Assembly: GCA_022393335.1 (NCBI GenBank)
Contig: JAJEKB010021345.1
Location: 1,075,523-1,139,522 of the forward strand
DNA from: Macrotrachela quadricornifera
Taxonomy: Eukaryota > Rotifera > Eurotatoria > Philodinida > Philodinidae
Direction of reading: 5' to 3'
DNA: 64,000 nt
The notes beneath the pieces were generated by a model, which worked only from the letters and a program-made list of their open reading frames with translations, was not told the DNA's origin and did no database searches. The translations under genes and the position numbers were made by a program. Numbering within the stretch: the first letter of the stretch is position 1; the number at the start of each line of letters is the position of its first letter. Below, piece after piece: positions 1 through 12,397 of this stretch.

Positions 1-864
1 ATACATGTCAGAAATGTCAATCGCGGTGCTGCCGATACGGTTGTAGCAACGATTTTTTTTCGAAGGCAGTGGAAAATTGCATGAATTTAAAAGAATTTGA
101 GTGTTTACATATAAAACACTCTGAGGTTGAACAAATTCGATCATTTAGTTTAAATATTTATCAGAGGTGATAGTGTCTTGAATCATAGTGAGGCTCTTGG
201 TGTTTTCTTTTTCTTTTCTGTTGAAGATCGACGATCAAAGCCGAAATCAGGAGAGACTCAAGCCTTGCGGGCCTCCATACTCCGTCGCCCATAATATTTA
301 TTTTTCAATGCGATCACAACGGTGAAATTCGAAATATTTTTTTTTTGAAAACAATCGTGACAGCAGCAGACTTTTGAATCACGATGGACATCAATAATTA
401 TATGTTGACAATATGATTCAAATCACGTAGAACAGAACAGAATGCATGCATTTATGTATGTAACATATGTTTTTCCCTGTTAAGCAGCTATGATACTAGC
501 ACCATCTATAACAAAAATGTAGAACAAAAGAAATATAATTTTTGAGAATAAAAATTGATATAATAAACGTATTTCGGAAAAGCTACATAGAACCTAATAA
601 TGATATATTTGAGAAAATTTCCAATTCGCACACGAAATGTCACACTTTCTTTTTTCATTAGTCATTTTATTTAACGAATAGGAAAAATCCGTTTAACTAC
701 CTTTGTCTGCACTTATATATGTAACTCTGCTCATGATTAGTAACTGAAATATTTAGTTTTGAAATAGTGCGAAAATTTATTAGTAGATTTTCAATAAGTG
801 TTAAATTAAACGAACAATTATTTATTAATCTTATAAATTCTTATTTATTGTATATAGATAAATA
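1..864. other. Left-edge region, no gene recognised
   Basis: I see no credible coding exon here. Positions about 180-300 are richer in GC than the surroundings and look like a fragment of an older insertion, but I recognise no family. The right end probably supplies the 5' UTR of the small gene that starts at 865. Confidence 0.4.
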
Positions 865-1385
865 ATGTAAGTCTCCTTTTATTTGTGTATCTATTCATTT
901 ATTTATTTAAATAAAATATATTTAGGAAACGACATCATGAAGATAATCCTTATTCATTAAGTGATAGTGGTGGTGGTGGTATAACAAGTCATTCAATGCC
1001 AAAACGAATAGCAACACGAGCTCATCCTCAATCACAGTATGTAATTTTTTTTTTAAATAAATAATAAAATAAAAATTTTATTTTAAGGTCAACAAATAAT
1101 ATAACTATTGCTGGAAATTATTCCCCACCAAGTTCAACAGGATCTGATTCTTCATCATCAACAAATTCAACACTAACATCTAATCCATTTGTTAATCAAT
1201 TATGTACATGTCCAAATCTAGATTGTGTTATTCATGATCATCGATATGCAACAAATCTTCCTATAGAATTAACATCACCATTAAATCCAACATATGGAAA
1301 TAATAATCTTTTACTTTATTATGCACATCTAGAACGATGTCGTCGACATGGTCAAAATGTTCATCAAGATACATCTTCATCTTAA
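865..1385 (+). CDS. Small unknown protein with split start codon
   Basis: I do not recognise this 136-residue protein. Proposed exons are ..866, 926-1036 and 1088-1385. The ATG is assembled across the first intron (AT at 865-866, G at 926), an in-frame TAA lies directly upstream at 859-861, and the three pieces sum to 411 nt, so the model closes exactly. The protein opens MKRHHEDNPYSL, has a GGGG run, and a Ser/Thr/Asn-rich middle (about residues 50-70). It then has a more ordered C-terminal part with CTCPNLDCVIHDHRY and LLLYYAHLERCRRHG. Three closely spaced cysteines plus histidines could bind metal, but this is a guess. Upstream non-coding exons may exist. It lies 163 bp before phosphomannomutase on the same strand. 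Confidence 0.6.
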
Positions 1386-1548
1386 ATAATATATATATAT
1401 ATATAAAATATCTTAGATTTTTTTTTTAATATGATTTATCTTTTGTCTGTATTACGGCATGTAAAACGAAAAACAATATATATATATATACATAAACTTA
1501 TGGACAAAGTCGAGATTTTTCTTTTGTTTTAAAATTGTAGATATATAA

Positions 1549-4409
1549 ATGGCTACACCATTTACAACACCAGGTGAACCATGTGGAACTGCTGATGGAT
1601 TATTAGGAACACAAAAATTAGATACAATTTGTTTATTTGATGTTGATGGTACATTAACTATGCCGAGACAAGTATATATTTTATTTATAAAAATAATTTG
1701 TTTTATTTTTGTTTTTTTAATTAAAGTCAATAACAGTTGAAATGGATACATTTCTTCAAGAACTTCGAAAAAAATGTCTTGTTGGTCTTGTTGGTGGTTC
1801 AGATATTGTTAAAATAGCTGAACAAATTGGTGGTAGTCAAGGTAAAATTTATTTTTATTTTTATTTTTAATATTTTTTATTTTCTTTTTTCAGCGATAGC
1901 TAAATATGATTATGTATTTGCTGAAAATGGTTTAGTAGCTTTTAAAGATGGCAAGCAATTTTTTGAAGAAGTTTGTTAAAATTTTCTTTATCGATTTTAT
2001 TTTTTATTTTATAAAATAGAATATTCAAAAACATATTGGTGAAGATAATTTACAAACATTTATTAATTATTGTTTAAAATATTTATCAGAAATACGTTTA
2101 CCATTTAAACGGTAAATAGAATCTATATATATAAAGAAGAACGTCTGTCTGTCTGTCTGTCTGTCTGTTCGTTATGCATTCGGTTCCTGTACTAGCTAGC
2201 GTCAGCAAACTTTCCATGGTACATCCCCAGGCCCGGAAGAAGGGCATAGCGGGGTCACTCACAGAGGGTGTGAGGTGGGCGTGGGGTGTGGGTGAAATCT
2301 CACCCAGATGGTAGTGTCTTAGCTAACGTTACCAAACTTTCCACGGTGCTTTTCTGAGTCCAGAGGTAGCTTTAAAGAGTGCTGTTACCATTTATAGGAG
2401 TCAGGTGGGGGTGTTTGGGTGAAATTTCACCCAAATCATATGGCAATGAAATGTGCATGAATTTTTCAGAAATTTAGCGAATTTGTTATGATTCTAAGAT
2501 TAATCATGTCGTATCGATGGTTCATTGGTCTAAATGTGAAAATCGAAGGTTTCTAATAGGTTATAAGAGGAAAAAAATGTTTACAAGTGTTTTCTTGATT
2601 CACAACTACTGTGTATCCATTAGTTTTCTATGACTCACAGAAACAACGTATTTGTTATTTTTCTTGACTCACAATGATGACGCATGTACATATTTAAAGG
2701 AGAATGTTTGTCTGTTCGCTATGTATTTAGTCACCGTGAGAGATAGCATCACGGAACTATCTGCATCAATTCCTTGAGTGCGCTAAGGAAAGTCGGTAGA
2801 GTGATTGGGGGTGAGAAAGGAAGGCGTGCGTGAAACTTCATCCAAGTCGTAAGAGACTGTGATTTTATTCTCTTTCTAATCAAATGACGCAGTTCAATAC
2901 AATTTTGAGAGTGATCGTGTCTAAAGTGGATGTGAGGGTGAGGGTGTCAGCTTGAGCCCGATGAGAAGTGTCCCACTGAAGTTTCCTGATGCACGGCTGG
3001 AAAAGCCCTGTGAAAGATAACCCACGCACGGCGAAGAGAGTTCTATGGCGAATACCTAACGCATAGCAGGAACAATTCTGCTAAAGATGCCTGAGGCATA
3101 TCGGTAAAAGTCCTGTCCTAGAGATTCCAGATGTGACGGGAAAATTTCTGTTGTAGATGGTTCAGCCACAGCGGAGATCAGTCCTGTAAAAGACGTATTA
3201 TGTATAGCAGAAAAAGTCGGGTGGAAGATGCAAAGCCTTAACCATATTCTCTTTTCAGTGGGTACCTCCTCTACTTCTTATATATTTAAAAGAATTTAAT
3301 TTAAATAATTATTTATATTTAGTGGAACATTTATTGAATTTCGTAATGGTCTTATTAATGTTTCACCAGTTGGAAGAAATTGTACAAAAGAAGAACGAGA
3401 TACATTTGAAGCATATGATTTAGTATGTTAATTGATTTTAAATAAATAATAAATAATAAATTAAAATTATTTATTTAAGGAACATAAAGTTCGTGCTACA
3501 ATGGTTAAAGATCTTCAAGAAAAATTTTCTCAAATGGGTCTTGCTTTTGCAATTGGTATGAATTAAATTAAAATTTTTCTTTTTTTTTATATAAAAATTT
3601 TTGTTTAATTTTAGGTGGTCAAATTAGTTTTGATGTTTTTCCAGAAGGATGGGATAAACGATATGCATTAAAACATTTAGAAAAAGAAAATATTTCAAAT
3701 ATTTATTTTTTTGGTGATAAAACATTTCAGGTAATCGTTTAGTTTTTTTATTATAGAAAAATATTTCTTAAGAAATAATTATTTTGTTTTATTGAATATC
3801 GACAGATTTAAAATACTTGTTCTCATGAATGAATATATTCATTCATTATTATATAGAAATGTTTAGTTTTAATTGAATTCAGACGAATTTAAAAGATTTT
3901 ATTAGTAGTATAAATTATATTAGCAGACGATCTAGAGTTTGATAAAAGAATTAATTTCTGTTTACAATGAAGATGTTTGTGTTGATAATAAAAAAAGATA
4001 GGAGATATTTTGGGTTAAATGAAAGATCTCAATGACAAACAAACAAGATTAAAATATTAGTGATCCTTTGTGTGCTTAGAGGAATCCTGTCTTTTTTTAT
4101 TATCAACGTAAACATTTATATTGTTAGAGTTGATAAGAAAACTTAGACAATAGAATATTATAATTGTATTCAATGACCAGTGCTACTTGACGATCGAATA
4201 TCTATTGTTTTTTTTTTGCAATAATTTGTTAAAGAACAAGTATTTTAAATGAATAGAAAAAAAATTTTATATAAATAAAATTTAAATGAAATTATTCTGT
4301 ATAGGGAGGCAATGATTATGAGATTTATGTTGATCCAAGAACAAAAGGTTATTCCGTAAAAAATCCATTGGAAACACATGCTCATTTACGTCAATTATTT
4401 GGATTGTGA
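1549..4409 (+). CDS. PMM2: Phosphomannomutase
   Basis: Converts mannose-6-phosphate to mannose-1-phosphate, the precursor of GDP-mannose for N-glycosylation and GPI anchors; cytosolic HAD-superfamily enzyme. Exons: 1549-1671, 1727-1841, 1894-1970, 2020-2111, 3323-3422, 3480-3555, 3615-3730, 4305-4409, giving 267 residues (vertebrate PMM1/2 are about 246-262). The HAD nucleophile motif is LFDVDGTLT near residue 30. Family blocks [55 protein letters not shown] and GGNDYEI follow in the expected order. Most introns are about 50-60 bp, but intron 4 (2112-3322) and intron 7 (3731-4304) are long because they hold repeats. The N-terminus is about 20 residues longer than human PMM2. PMM1 versus PMM2 orthology cannot be settled by eye. 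It converges with DXO, 146 bp apart. Confidence 0.95.
2133..3240. repeat. Repeat-rich insertion in PMM intron 4
   Basis: This part of the 1.2-kb intron is clearly more GC-rich than the gene around it. It opens with a (GTCT)n microsatellite at about 2141-2166. A related start (AGAATGTTTGTCTGTTCGCT) recurs at about 2704, and a block ending CAAACTTTCCA occurs twice at about 2200 and 2320. From about 2987 to 3235 there are seven degenerate units of about 35 bp. This looks like an old repetitive element, not coding sequence. The family is not identified. Confidence 0.65.
2987..3235. repeat. Degenerate ~35-bp tandem repeat
   Basis: Seven diverged units start near 2987, 3021, 3057, 3092, 3129, 3164 and 3197. 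Each has a GC-containing head such as GATGCACGGC, CACGCACGGC or GGCATATCGG, then a purine-rich GGAAAAG stretch, then TCCTGT/TTCTGT and an AGATG-like tail. Spacing is 33-37 bp. Confidence 0.6.
3806..4250. mobile_element. Foldback MITE in PMM intron 7
   Basis: An inverted pair, ATTTAAAATACTTGTTC at 3806-3822 and its complement GAACAAGTATTTTAAAT at 4234-4250, encloses about 410 bp with no ORF. A second inner inverted pair (around GTTTACAATGAAGATGTTTG near 3959 and its near-complement ending about 4120, both with a GATAATAAAAAAAGATAG-like core) shows the element folds over most of its length. This is the structure of a non-autonomous DNA transposon. Superfamily and target duplication are unclear. 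Confidence 0.65.
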
Positions 4410-4555
4410 AAATTTTAAAGTTAATTTTTATTTATTGGTGAATATTTTAGTCTGTTATTTTACATCGTTTTTAACTAAAACATTATTCTTGTTCATTCCT
4501 ACTTATTTTTATTCAAAATTAAAAAGAAAAATATAAGAAAAAAAAGAAAATAGTT

Positions 4556-7500
4556 TTATTTATGTTTTTTTCTTCGACGTTTATCTTGTTGCTGTTGTTG
4601 TTGTTGTTGTTGTTGTTTGAGTATACAAGATGATCTTCCACGATGACTAATACGTTTTTTCATTTCTTGTTCAATAGTTTTAGATTCTAAATCAGATTCA
4701 TTTGGTTTACTTCGTTGAATATTTTGAAGATACCATTGTGGTAAAAAATTTTCATGTCGTTTATTAGATCTTTTCATTTGTGTATATCGAAATGGAACAC
4801 ATTTTGGTAAATCAACTTGTAAAGGTTTTCCTGTTATTGGATCAATTTCTAATGGTTGAGGAATATAAGCAAATGCATGAATTGTATTTGGATCATCAAT
4901 AACAACTGTTTTTTCTATTAAATTAAGAAATGAATAAAGATAAGAAAGACAATATTTAAGATGAAGATTATATCTTGAGAGAAATTTTGAAATAAGTTGT
5001 TCAATTGAAAATACATCGAGATGATCAATAATTCCATCATTTGGTGTTTTATATCCAATCATAAGTGTATTAACATTAGCTAACCACATTTGTGCCCACC
5101 AATGCAGTGTTTGTAATTTACTTTCATCTCGATAAAAAATTTTTTTATTTGTACATTTCATTTCAACATAACCAGATTTAAAACCAGTATGATGTCTTTT
5201 TTTTCTTTCATTTAATTGATTTTCATTTGTTGCATTCTCATCGGTTGGTTTTTCATTTATTTGATTTTCGTTTGTTTGATTTTCATCAGACATAATTAAT
5301 TCCAGATTTTCATTAATTTGTGCTTGTTTTATTTCATCTTCAGCTTGTGTCAATAAATTGTCTATTTCAGTAGGTATTTCATTTTCCCATGAATCTATCT
5401 CGATTGTCTTTATTCTAAATAGAAAAGTAGAATTGTTTTTTTTTTTGTAAAGAAAGAATAATTTACTCGGAATTTTCTGTTGTTGTTACGTTTATTGTCT
5501 CATCTTGCTACAAAGAGAAATTTCATTTAGAAATATAAATAGATTTTTTTTTTATTGAAAAAAAAGTATATAATACTTGTTGAATAATATCATTTGCTGT
5601 TAATTTTTGTTGCATATCCTCTGTTAGTTCTCCATCAATTTCATTTGAATAAAGTAAATTAAATTTTCCAAATTGCCAATACTGTACAGTATGAAATTGT
5701 TGTTGAGGATTTTCTAAAGGAATTTTTGGTTGAAATCTTGTTGTATTTGGTTGATCTGTTGTAAATAAAGCTTCAAAATTATATCCACTATATTCATCTT
5801 GTGTCATATCTTCAGCTCGTTTTGTTGTTTTATTTGCTAACGCTAAATGAAATTGTCCTTTAATACGAACAACAAGTAATTTCCATGGATCACTATCACA
5901 ATAAAGATTAGCTAAAATTGTTCGTAAAACTAATCTACGACATATAAATTTCGGTGGTTTTAACATAGTTTTATCAGTTAAAGAAAAAAGATTTTGTTTT
6001 TGTGTATACCAATAAAGTAATGGACGAAGATCAGTTGCATCATATGGACGAAAATAAGTTTCTGGATTTAATCGAACTTTTTCTAAAAATTCTTCATAAC
6101 CATGATAAACACGATATGAACAAGAATTTCGTTTTATTGGAATATGTACAAAACGTTTAAATGATTTATTTAAATAATAAATTGGTTGAGATAATGAAGC
6201 ATCATATGAAATGTAACCAATTTCACGACGAAGACGTGGCCATGTTTTTGGTGGTTGACATTCATAATCAGATCGATATAAACATGGACCTATATTAATT
6301 GGTGAAGAATCACTTGCTACTATATCATATGCTTGAGGAAGATCATCTTGTAATAATAAACTACAATCTGTAATATCTAAATATAAAAAAGAGAAAAAAA
6401 AACTTATTTTTAAGAATTTTATTTTTAGAAAGAATAATATTAACCTCGATATATTTCTTGTTGATCTAAATCATTTTGTATTTGTTCTTCTCCAATTGCA
6501 ATTTGTTCATTTCCTTTAAATTTTACACTATCACCTTGTTGATAATCTAATTTATTATCTTCATCAATTTTTATTGAAATATGTTTACAACGATATCGAC
6601 GAAATCCTCGTGCAGTTATTTCATCACTTTCAATAAGTAAATTTTCAAGTAAAATTTCTTTCGCATCATTTGGTGAATAAAGATAATTAAGAATTTCAAT
6701 AGGTGATAAATTTTGAATAATTATTTGAAAATCTTTTAATGACCATTGATAAAATTGTTTTTGTTCATCATTACCAAAATTTTGTTGTATTTTAAATGAA
6801 TCAATTATTGTTAATAATTGTTTATTAATATCATTTGATGATAGACTTATTGTTTGTTTAAATGTTAAATCTTTTAATGAATATAATTGTTCATGAAAAT
6901 TTTCATCATTTATTGGAAATTTTAAATTAAATACATCAGGAATAGAATATTGTTTATAATCATTATCTGGTAAATTAATTAAATATGATAATATTAAATT
7001 TTCTTTTAATATATCAATTGACCATTGAAGAGATTTAATTGTATTTGAATCAAGTTGAATATTTGTTTGATTTAATGGAGAATATTCATGAAAATATTTT
7101 TCAACTGGTAATGATAAATGATATTGTGAAATACCTTTAATCCAATGTATATTAATTGGAGTTTGTGGAAGACTTAATATTGTATTAATTGATGGATTAT
7201 TTGAATCGATTGAAATTGATCGAATATCTTCTGTATCATAAGGAAAACTATTTATTTCTTCATTTTGACATTCAACACCAAATTTAATCTAAAATAAAAA
7301 CAAAAAAACATATGAATCATATGAAAGAAGAAAAAAAAACAAAGATAAATATATATATACATTATTTCGAAATTGTTCTCCTTTAATAAATGTTTGTTGT
7401 TTAGTTGAATAATTTGTATCTAAATCATGTTTATATATATGATCATCTTGATTAATTAAATTAAATTGAATTAATTTTTTATTATTATCATCTAATGTCC

Positions 7501-7888
7501 ATTGTTGTTGTTTATCTTGAATAGTTTGAATTGAAAATGATATTTGAGATTGTTGTTGATCATGTGTCCATTGAATTAATTCTAAATCATTTTGTTCAAG
7601 ATTTATTTTCCATAAATTATCATTATTATTATCAATATCATATAAATAATTTTCATTTATTTCATCAATTATTGATATTTGTTGATTATCTTTTTCATTA
7701 TCATAATTATCATATTGATATGTTAAATTTTCACTTGTATCACTTTTCCATATAAAATTACTTTGTAAATCTTTATCAATTAATGCTTGAGCTTCTTCAT
7801 CATCAGCATCAATTAAATTTTTATTATCATTTTTTCGACGAAATCTTGGAACTAATTTTCGTTGTCTATGTTGATATGTTGTATGCAT
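4556..7888 (-). CDS. DXO: DXO/Rai1-type decapping exonuclease, long N-term
   Basis: DXO removes incomplete or non-canonical (including NAD) 5' caps from RNA and degrades the body 5'-3'. Exons (complement): 7361-7888, 6445-7288, 5577-6376, 5467-5507, 4556-5414; phases agree and give 1023 residues. The DXO domain runs from about residue 505 to 985. GYNFE has Glu near 659. NEID near 702-705 matches family GE(V/I)D. VEMK near 821-824 matches VELK and holds the catalytic Glu and Lys. LHWWAQMWL, TVVIDDP and FLPQWYL match human KWWAQSFL, TVVQDDP and FLPIWYV. The metal-binding acidic residues are therefore kept. Typical DXO proteins are about 400 residues; the first ~500 residues here are Asp/Asn/Gln-rich with scattered Trp and match nothing I know. 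A Gln tract and a basic tail (RRRKKHK) end the protein. It is divergent from PRPF31, with 146 bp between the two start codons. Confidence 0.85.
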
Positions 7889-8034
7889 TTTTTTATCATA
7901 CGTTATTACATTATTTCTTTTACAATTTTATATAAAGTTTGCATGTCTGTTATTACGATATTATTGTGTAAGAATATTACATATATGAATGAAAGAAAAA
8001 AAAAAACTATTATTTTAGTTATTTTAGATAAATA
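7889..8034. promoter_or_regulatory. Shared DXO / PRPF31 promoter interval
   Basis: Only 146 bp separate the divergent start codons, so both 5' UTRs and core promoters must lie here or overlap the neighbouring gene. The interval is very AT-rich and includes a run of A near 7995. No specific factor site is recognised; the bidirectional role is inferred from geometry. Confidence 0.5.
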
Positions 8035-11000
8035 ATGTCACTTGCTGATGAACTTCTCGCTGATCTTGAAGAAATGGATGAAGGTCAAGGACCTTCAACA
8101 GATCAAAATAATTTTGAAAAAGAAGAAAATATGGAAACAAATCAAATTTCAACGGTAATTAATAATTTACCAAATAAAAATAGTGTTCATGCTGTAGCAA
8201 AATTAAAAGATTCAATATTATTACAAGAAACAATGAAAAAAATACATTATTATATGACACATCAAAGAAAATCAACAACAGAAATTCAAGGTCCTGTTGA
8301 ACATGATCCAGAATATTTACTTATTGTTGATGCAAATAATTTACTTGTTGAAATCGATAATGAAATTGATATAATACATAATTTTGTTCGAACAATTTAT
8401 AATAAAAGATTTCCGGAATTAGAACAACTTGTTCAATTACCTATGGATTATCTTAAAACTGTTCAGGTTAGAATTATATTTTATTTATTAAAGATTTTTA
8501 AAAAAAAAATATTTTTTTGTTTAGGAATTAGGTAATAACGTTGATCAAGCAAAAATGAATGAAAATTTATTAAAATTTTTAACACAAGCAACAATTATGA
8601 TTGTTAGTGTATCAGCTTCAACAACTCAAGGGTATTAATTATTTTTTATAGTTTTATCAATATATATTTATTTTTTTGTCTTTTTTTTTTATAGGAAAAA
8701 TTTAACTGGTGAAGAATTAGATCGTGTAATGGAAGCATGTGAAATAGTTCGTAATTTCTTTTTTCTTTTTTCTTAATATTTATTTTCTTTTTGAAATTTT
8801 TTATTTTAGGCTATGAAATTAAGTGAAAATAAACAAACAATTTTATCATATGTTGAATCTCGAATGACATTTATTGCACCAAATTTATCAATTATTGTTG
8901 GGGCATCAACTGCAGCTAAATTAATGGGTATGGCTGGTGGTTTAACTAATTTAATTAAAATGCCATCATGTAATATTTTATTATTGGGTGCACATAAAAA
9001 AGTTCTTAGTGGATTTTCATCAACAACAGCTATGCCTCATGCTGGAGCAATATATTATTCAAAAATTGTGCAAGATTGTCCATCAGTAAGTTTTAATTTT
9101 GTTTTTCGAAAAAAACTTTTTATATTTAAAAAAAACATGGACGAAATATTGAGATATGTCTTAGAGTTATGATCGGTCGGAGACATTCGAAATGATTCAA
9201 TATTTCGTAATCTTTAGAAGAAAATATCATACTGTGGTTGTATAGGTTTTTCAGATTTTCCCTAGATGAGTATGGTATATTTCTATGGTGCAAACAAGAA
9301 AGTCCATCAACCAGTTAACTTCATAGTAATCTGCAAATATTGAATTTTACTAAAAACCTTAATGCTTCTCTCAGAACTACAATCCGAGCTTAAATCTACT
9401 ACCTAACAAAGAAGTTAACAGTAGAATTTGAGATATTCATTTCAAGAAAAACAAGTCTAAGTATCCTTATATGATATATAATACAGTTCGATTAAAGAAA
9501 TATTTAAGTATAGACAAACAGAATCAAGTAAAACTAATATTTTGAGAAACAATCCTATATGATAATTTTGATAAATGCATCTAAACTTGCTCTGGATATA
9601 TGTTATCGAAGAAAAATAGTAAATCTCAACATTTTTTTTTTCAAACCGATAAAAATCGATGCATACCAGTCAGATTGACTATAACTCACGTATGCTTTCA
9701 AAACTGTTCATTATCATTCTATTTATCATTTGTTTTCGACTGGTCATAATTTGAACATACTATTTCGTTCAACTTCATGCACTGAACACATCAATCAATT
9801 TATGAATGAGTATAACAGAGTATTTAATGTGTAATTATTTGGTGAAACACGATCTAAAAGAGAGTGTTTAAGAGTAGAAATTTGAACCCATCCTCTCCTC
9901 CCCACAGACTGTAATCAATACCTTAATCACTTAGTTAATTAGACACTAATTAATTGCCCATAGTAGACCGTGCCAAACAGACAGGTTCTTGGAATAATCA
10001 CAGGGCACGAAAAGTAAGGTCTAGAGACGAGCTCATATTGTGACAGACAGCTTTATACTACTATAAAAGGTGACGTATAGCTGAAGTCTAGTTAAAATAT
10101 CTATGGAGTATCTCTTTGTTGACATTTTATGCTTCAAAGTAAGGGATAATGTCGAAATATATCTCGATATACATAAAAAGACGAGTTTTTAAAGAATTAA
10201 CAGATATATATATATAAGTGATTGTATACATATTATTTATTTTTAGGATCTTCGAGTTCGTGTTGCACGTTTAGTATCATGTAAAGTAGCATTAGCTGCA
10301 CGTGTTGATAGTTTTCATGAAAGTCCAAAAGGTGACCAAGGAAAATTTTTATTAAGTGAAATTGAACGACGTATTGAAAAATTAGAAGAACCACCACCAG
10401 TTAAAGCAATAAAACCATTAGCACCACCAATTGATCCTGGAAGAAAAAAACGTGGTGGAAGAAGACATAGAAAAATGAAAGAACGTCTTGGTATGACTGA
10501 AATGCGTACATTAGCTAATCAAATGAAATTTGGAGAGGTTTGTTTATATATATATATATATATTTAATAAAAAAAACAAAACTTGTTTTTTGTATTAAGA
10601 TTGAAGAAGATGCTTATCAAGATGCAATTGGTTTTTCAACAGGTTTAATTGGTAAATCTGGTTCTGGAAAAGTTCGTGCATCACAAGTTGATTCAAAAAC
10701 AAAAGCAAAAATTTCTCAAAAACTTCAAGTTTGTTTTTTTCTTTATCATATTATAATTCAATATTCTTTTTTTTTTTATTTTAAAGAAAACTTTACAACG
10801 TCAAAATAATACATATGGTGGAACAACAACAGTTCATAATAGAAAACAAATTAGTGGAACAGCATCTAGTGTAGCTTTTACTCCACTTCAAGTAAGATTT
10901 TTTTTTTCTTTTTCTTTTTCTTTTTTCTATTCTGTATTTTCTAGGGTCTTGAAATTGTTAATCCAAATGCAGCTGATAAAGATAAAACAGGAATTGAAAG

Positions 11001-11070
11001 TCAAAAATATTTTTCAAATTCATTTGGTTTTACAAAAATTAGTCCATCAGTTATTCCAAAAACAACATGA
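8035..11070 (+). CDS. PRPF31: U4/U6 snRNP protein Prp31
   Basis: Core spliceosomal protein that bridges U4 and U6 in the tri-snRNP by binding 15.5K/U4 through its Nop domain; nuclear. Exons: 8035-8466, 8525-8631, 8695-8746, 8810-9085, 10247-10537, 10600-10728, 10787-10891, 10945-11070, for 505 residues (human 499). Diagnostic blocks are VSVSASTTQG, YVESRMTFIAPNLS, IVGASTAAKLMG, GGLTNL, VDSFHES, RKKRGGRRHRKMKERLG, EEDAYQDAIGFS, SGSGKVRASQV, SGTASSVAFTPLQGLEIVNP and KYFSNSFG. The Nop domain spans roughly residues 90-330. The basic linker after GRKKRGG and the C-terminal Prp31 domain follow. Intron 4 (9086-10246) is exceptionally long at 1161 bp; the others are about 50-65 bp. An AATAAA signal lies about 20 bp after the stop. 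Confidence 0.97.
9086..10246 (+). other. Long intron 4 of PRPF31
   Basis: 1161 bp of non-coding sequence inside a gene whose other introns are near 60 bp. It probably expanded by insertion of a mobile element. I could not identify terminal repeats or an ORF, so no element is called. Confidence 0.5.
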
Positions 11071-12397
11071 TTTATTATTATGTTTTTTTTGTAAATAAAC
11101 TCAAACATATTACAGAGAACAATTACACTTTTTGTTTTTGGAAAAAATAAATATCATTGATATATCTATTGAGAAATAATAAACGATTGTATTCTATCAT
11201 ATAAATAATTGACATTCATATCGATTAAAATATAAAGATAAAATCATCGGTTTTTTTTTTGTTAGTTTTTCAATCAGAAATTTCGATCTTACATTGATGT
11301 TTTATAAATTCAATTTATCTATTAAATGAAATAAAATGAAAGTTATTGGTAAAATTACTGATTAACAGACAAAAATGACACGATTTTATTCCAAAGAGTT
11401 AATTCATCTAGCATATAAAATAAAATTTGATTTGTAATATCTATTACATTTATCAATAAATATTTAATATTTAAATAAACTATAATATATATCTTAGTTA
11501 ATTGTAAATTTGTCGATAGAAAGATTCGATAGGATAAATATTAAAAATTCCAATTAATATTGTAACTGAATATATGAAAAATACTTATTTTTATTTGAAA
11601 TTGTTTTTTTTTACTGTATAAATGTTAATTTTTCTTACCTAGGAAAAATGATTGTGAAAATAAAAAGAAGCCATAAAAAGAATCGAAAAAAAAGCACTTG
11701 AAAGAGAACGTTTGCTTTAAAAATTGATTGAAAAAGTTTTTATTTCTATTCAGAGAAAATAAGCAAGGATTTTCGCAAATAGTTATCTAGCTTTGGAAAT
11801 ATTTGTGCTAAGAATGAAGATAGAAGATAATTAAGAAAAGATAACGGAGGAAAAAAAGACTAAGGCATCATTAGTGGTAATTGAACAGTTTTATCAACTT
11901 ATCATGCACATTGTTTTCAATTGAATTTCAGCTATTTTGAATGATCATTTTCAGTAGATTCCGTAAAAATAGATACGCATTATCTAAAAGTCATTACTTT
12001 TAGACGAATATTTTTCACTCTGTATGATTTTTATAATAAAATTTAAAACATCATGTTTACTCATGGTATATAAATGTTTTTCCTTTCCGGTATTTTTATT
12101 CTGTAGTTAATTTTTGATATTTTCTCATTCAATCTTTCTATGACACACACTGGTTAAACTGATATGAATAGAATTTCAACGTATTTTTGTCCTTCACTTG
12201 ACATTGAAAGTTTTTTGTATAGAATAAGACAAAAAAAAACGTTTGATTCTTTTTCTTTTCGTTATAGTTTCATTATTTATGCAATTTCTAATAATTTTTA
12301 CTCGTCAACATATTCGTTTCTATTGGTCACAATTTATTTTTAACTAAAAAAAAGTACAATTTTTATAGTTGGATTATTTTTAGTTAATAAAAAGAAT
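11071..12397. other. Intergenic, PRPF31 to VPS13-like
   Basis: It contains the PRPF31 3' end with AATAAA signals near 11090-11185, and then AT-rich sequence with no supportable gene. The right part presumably carries the promoter of the VPS13-like gene. Confidence 0.5.

Noticed and set aside
7531..7755. 74-codon plus-strand ORF opposite DXO exon 1
   Set aside because: It is the antisense shadow of an Asp/Asn/Gln-rich coding exon and has no independent signals.
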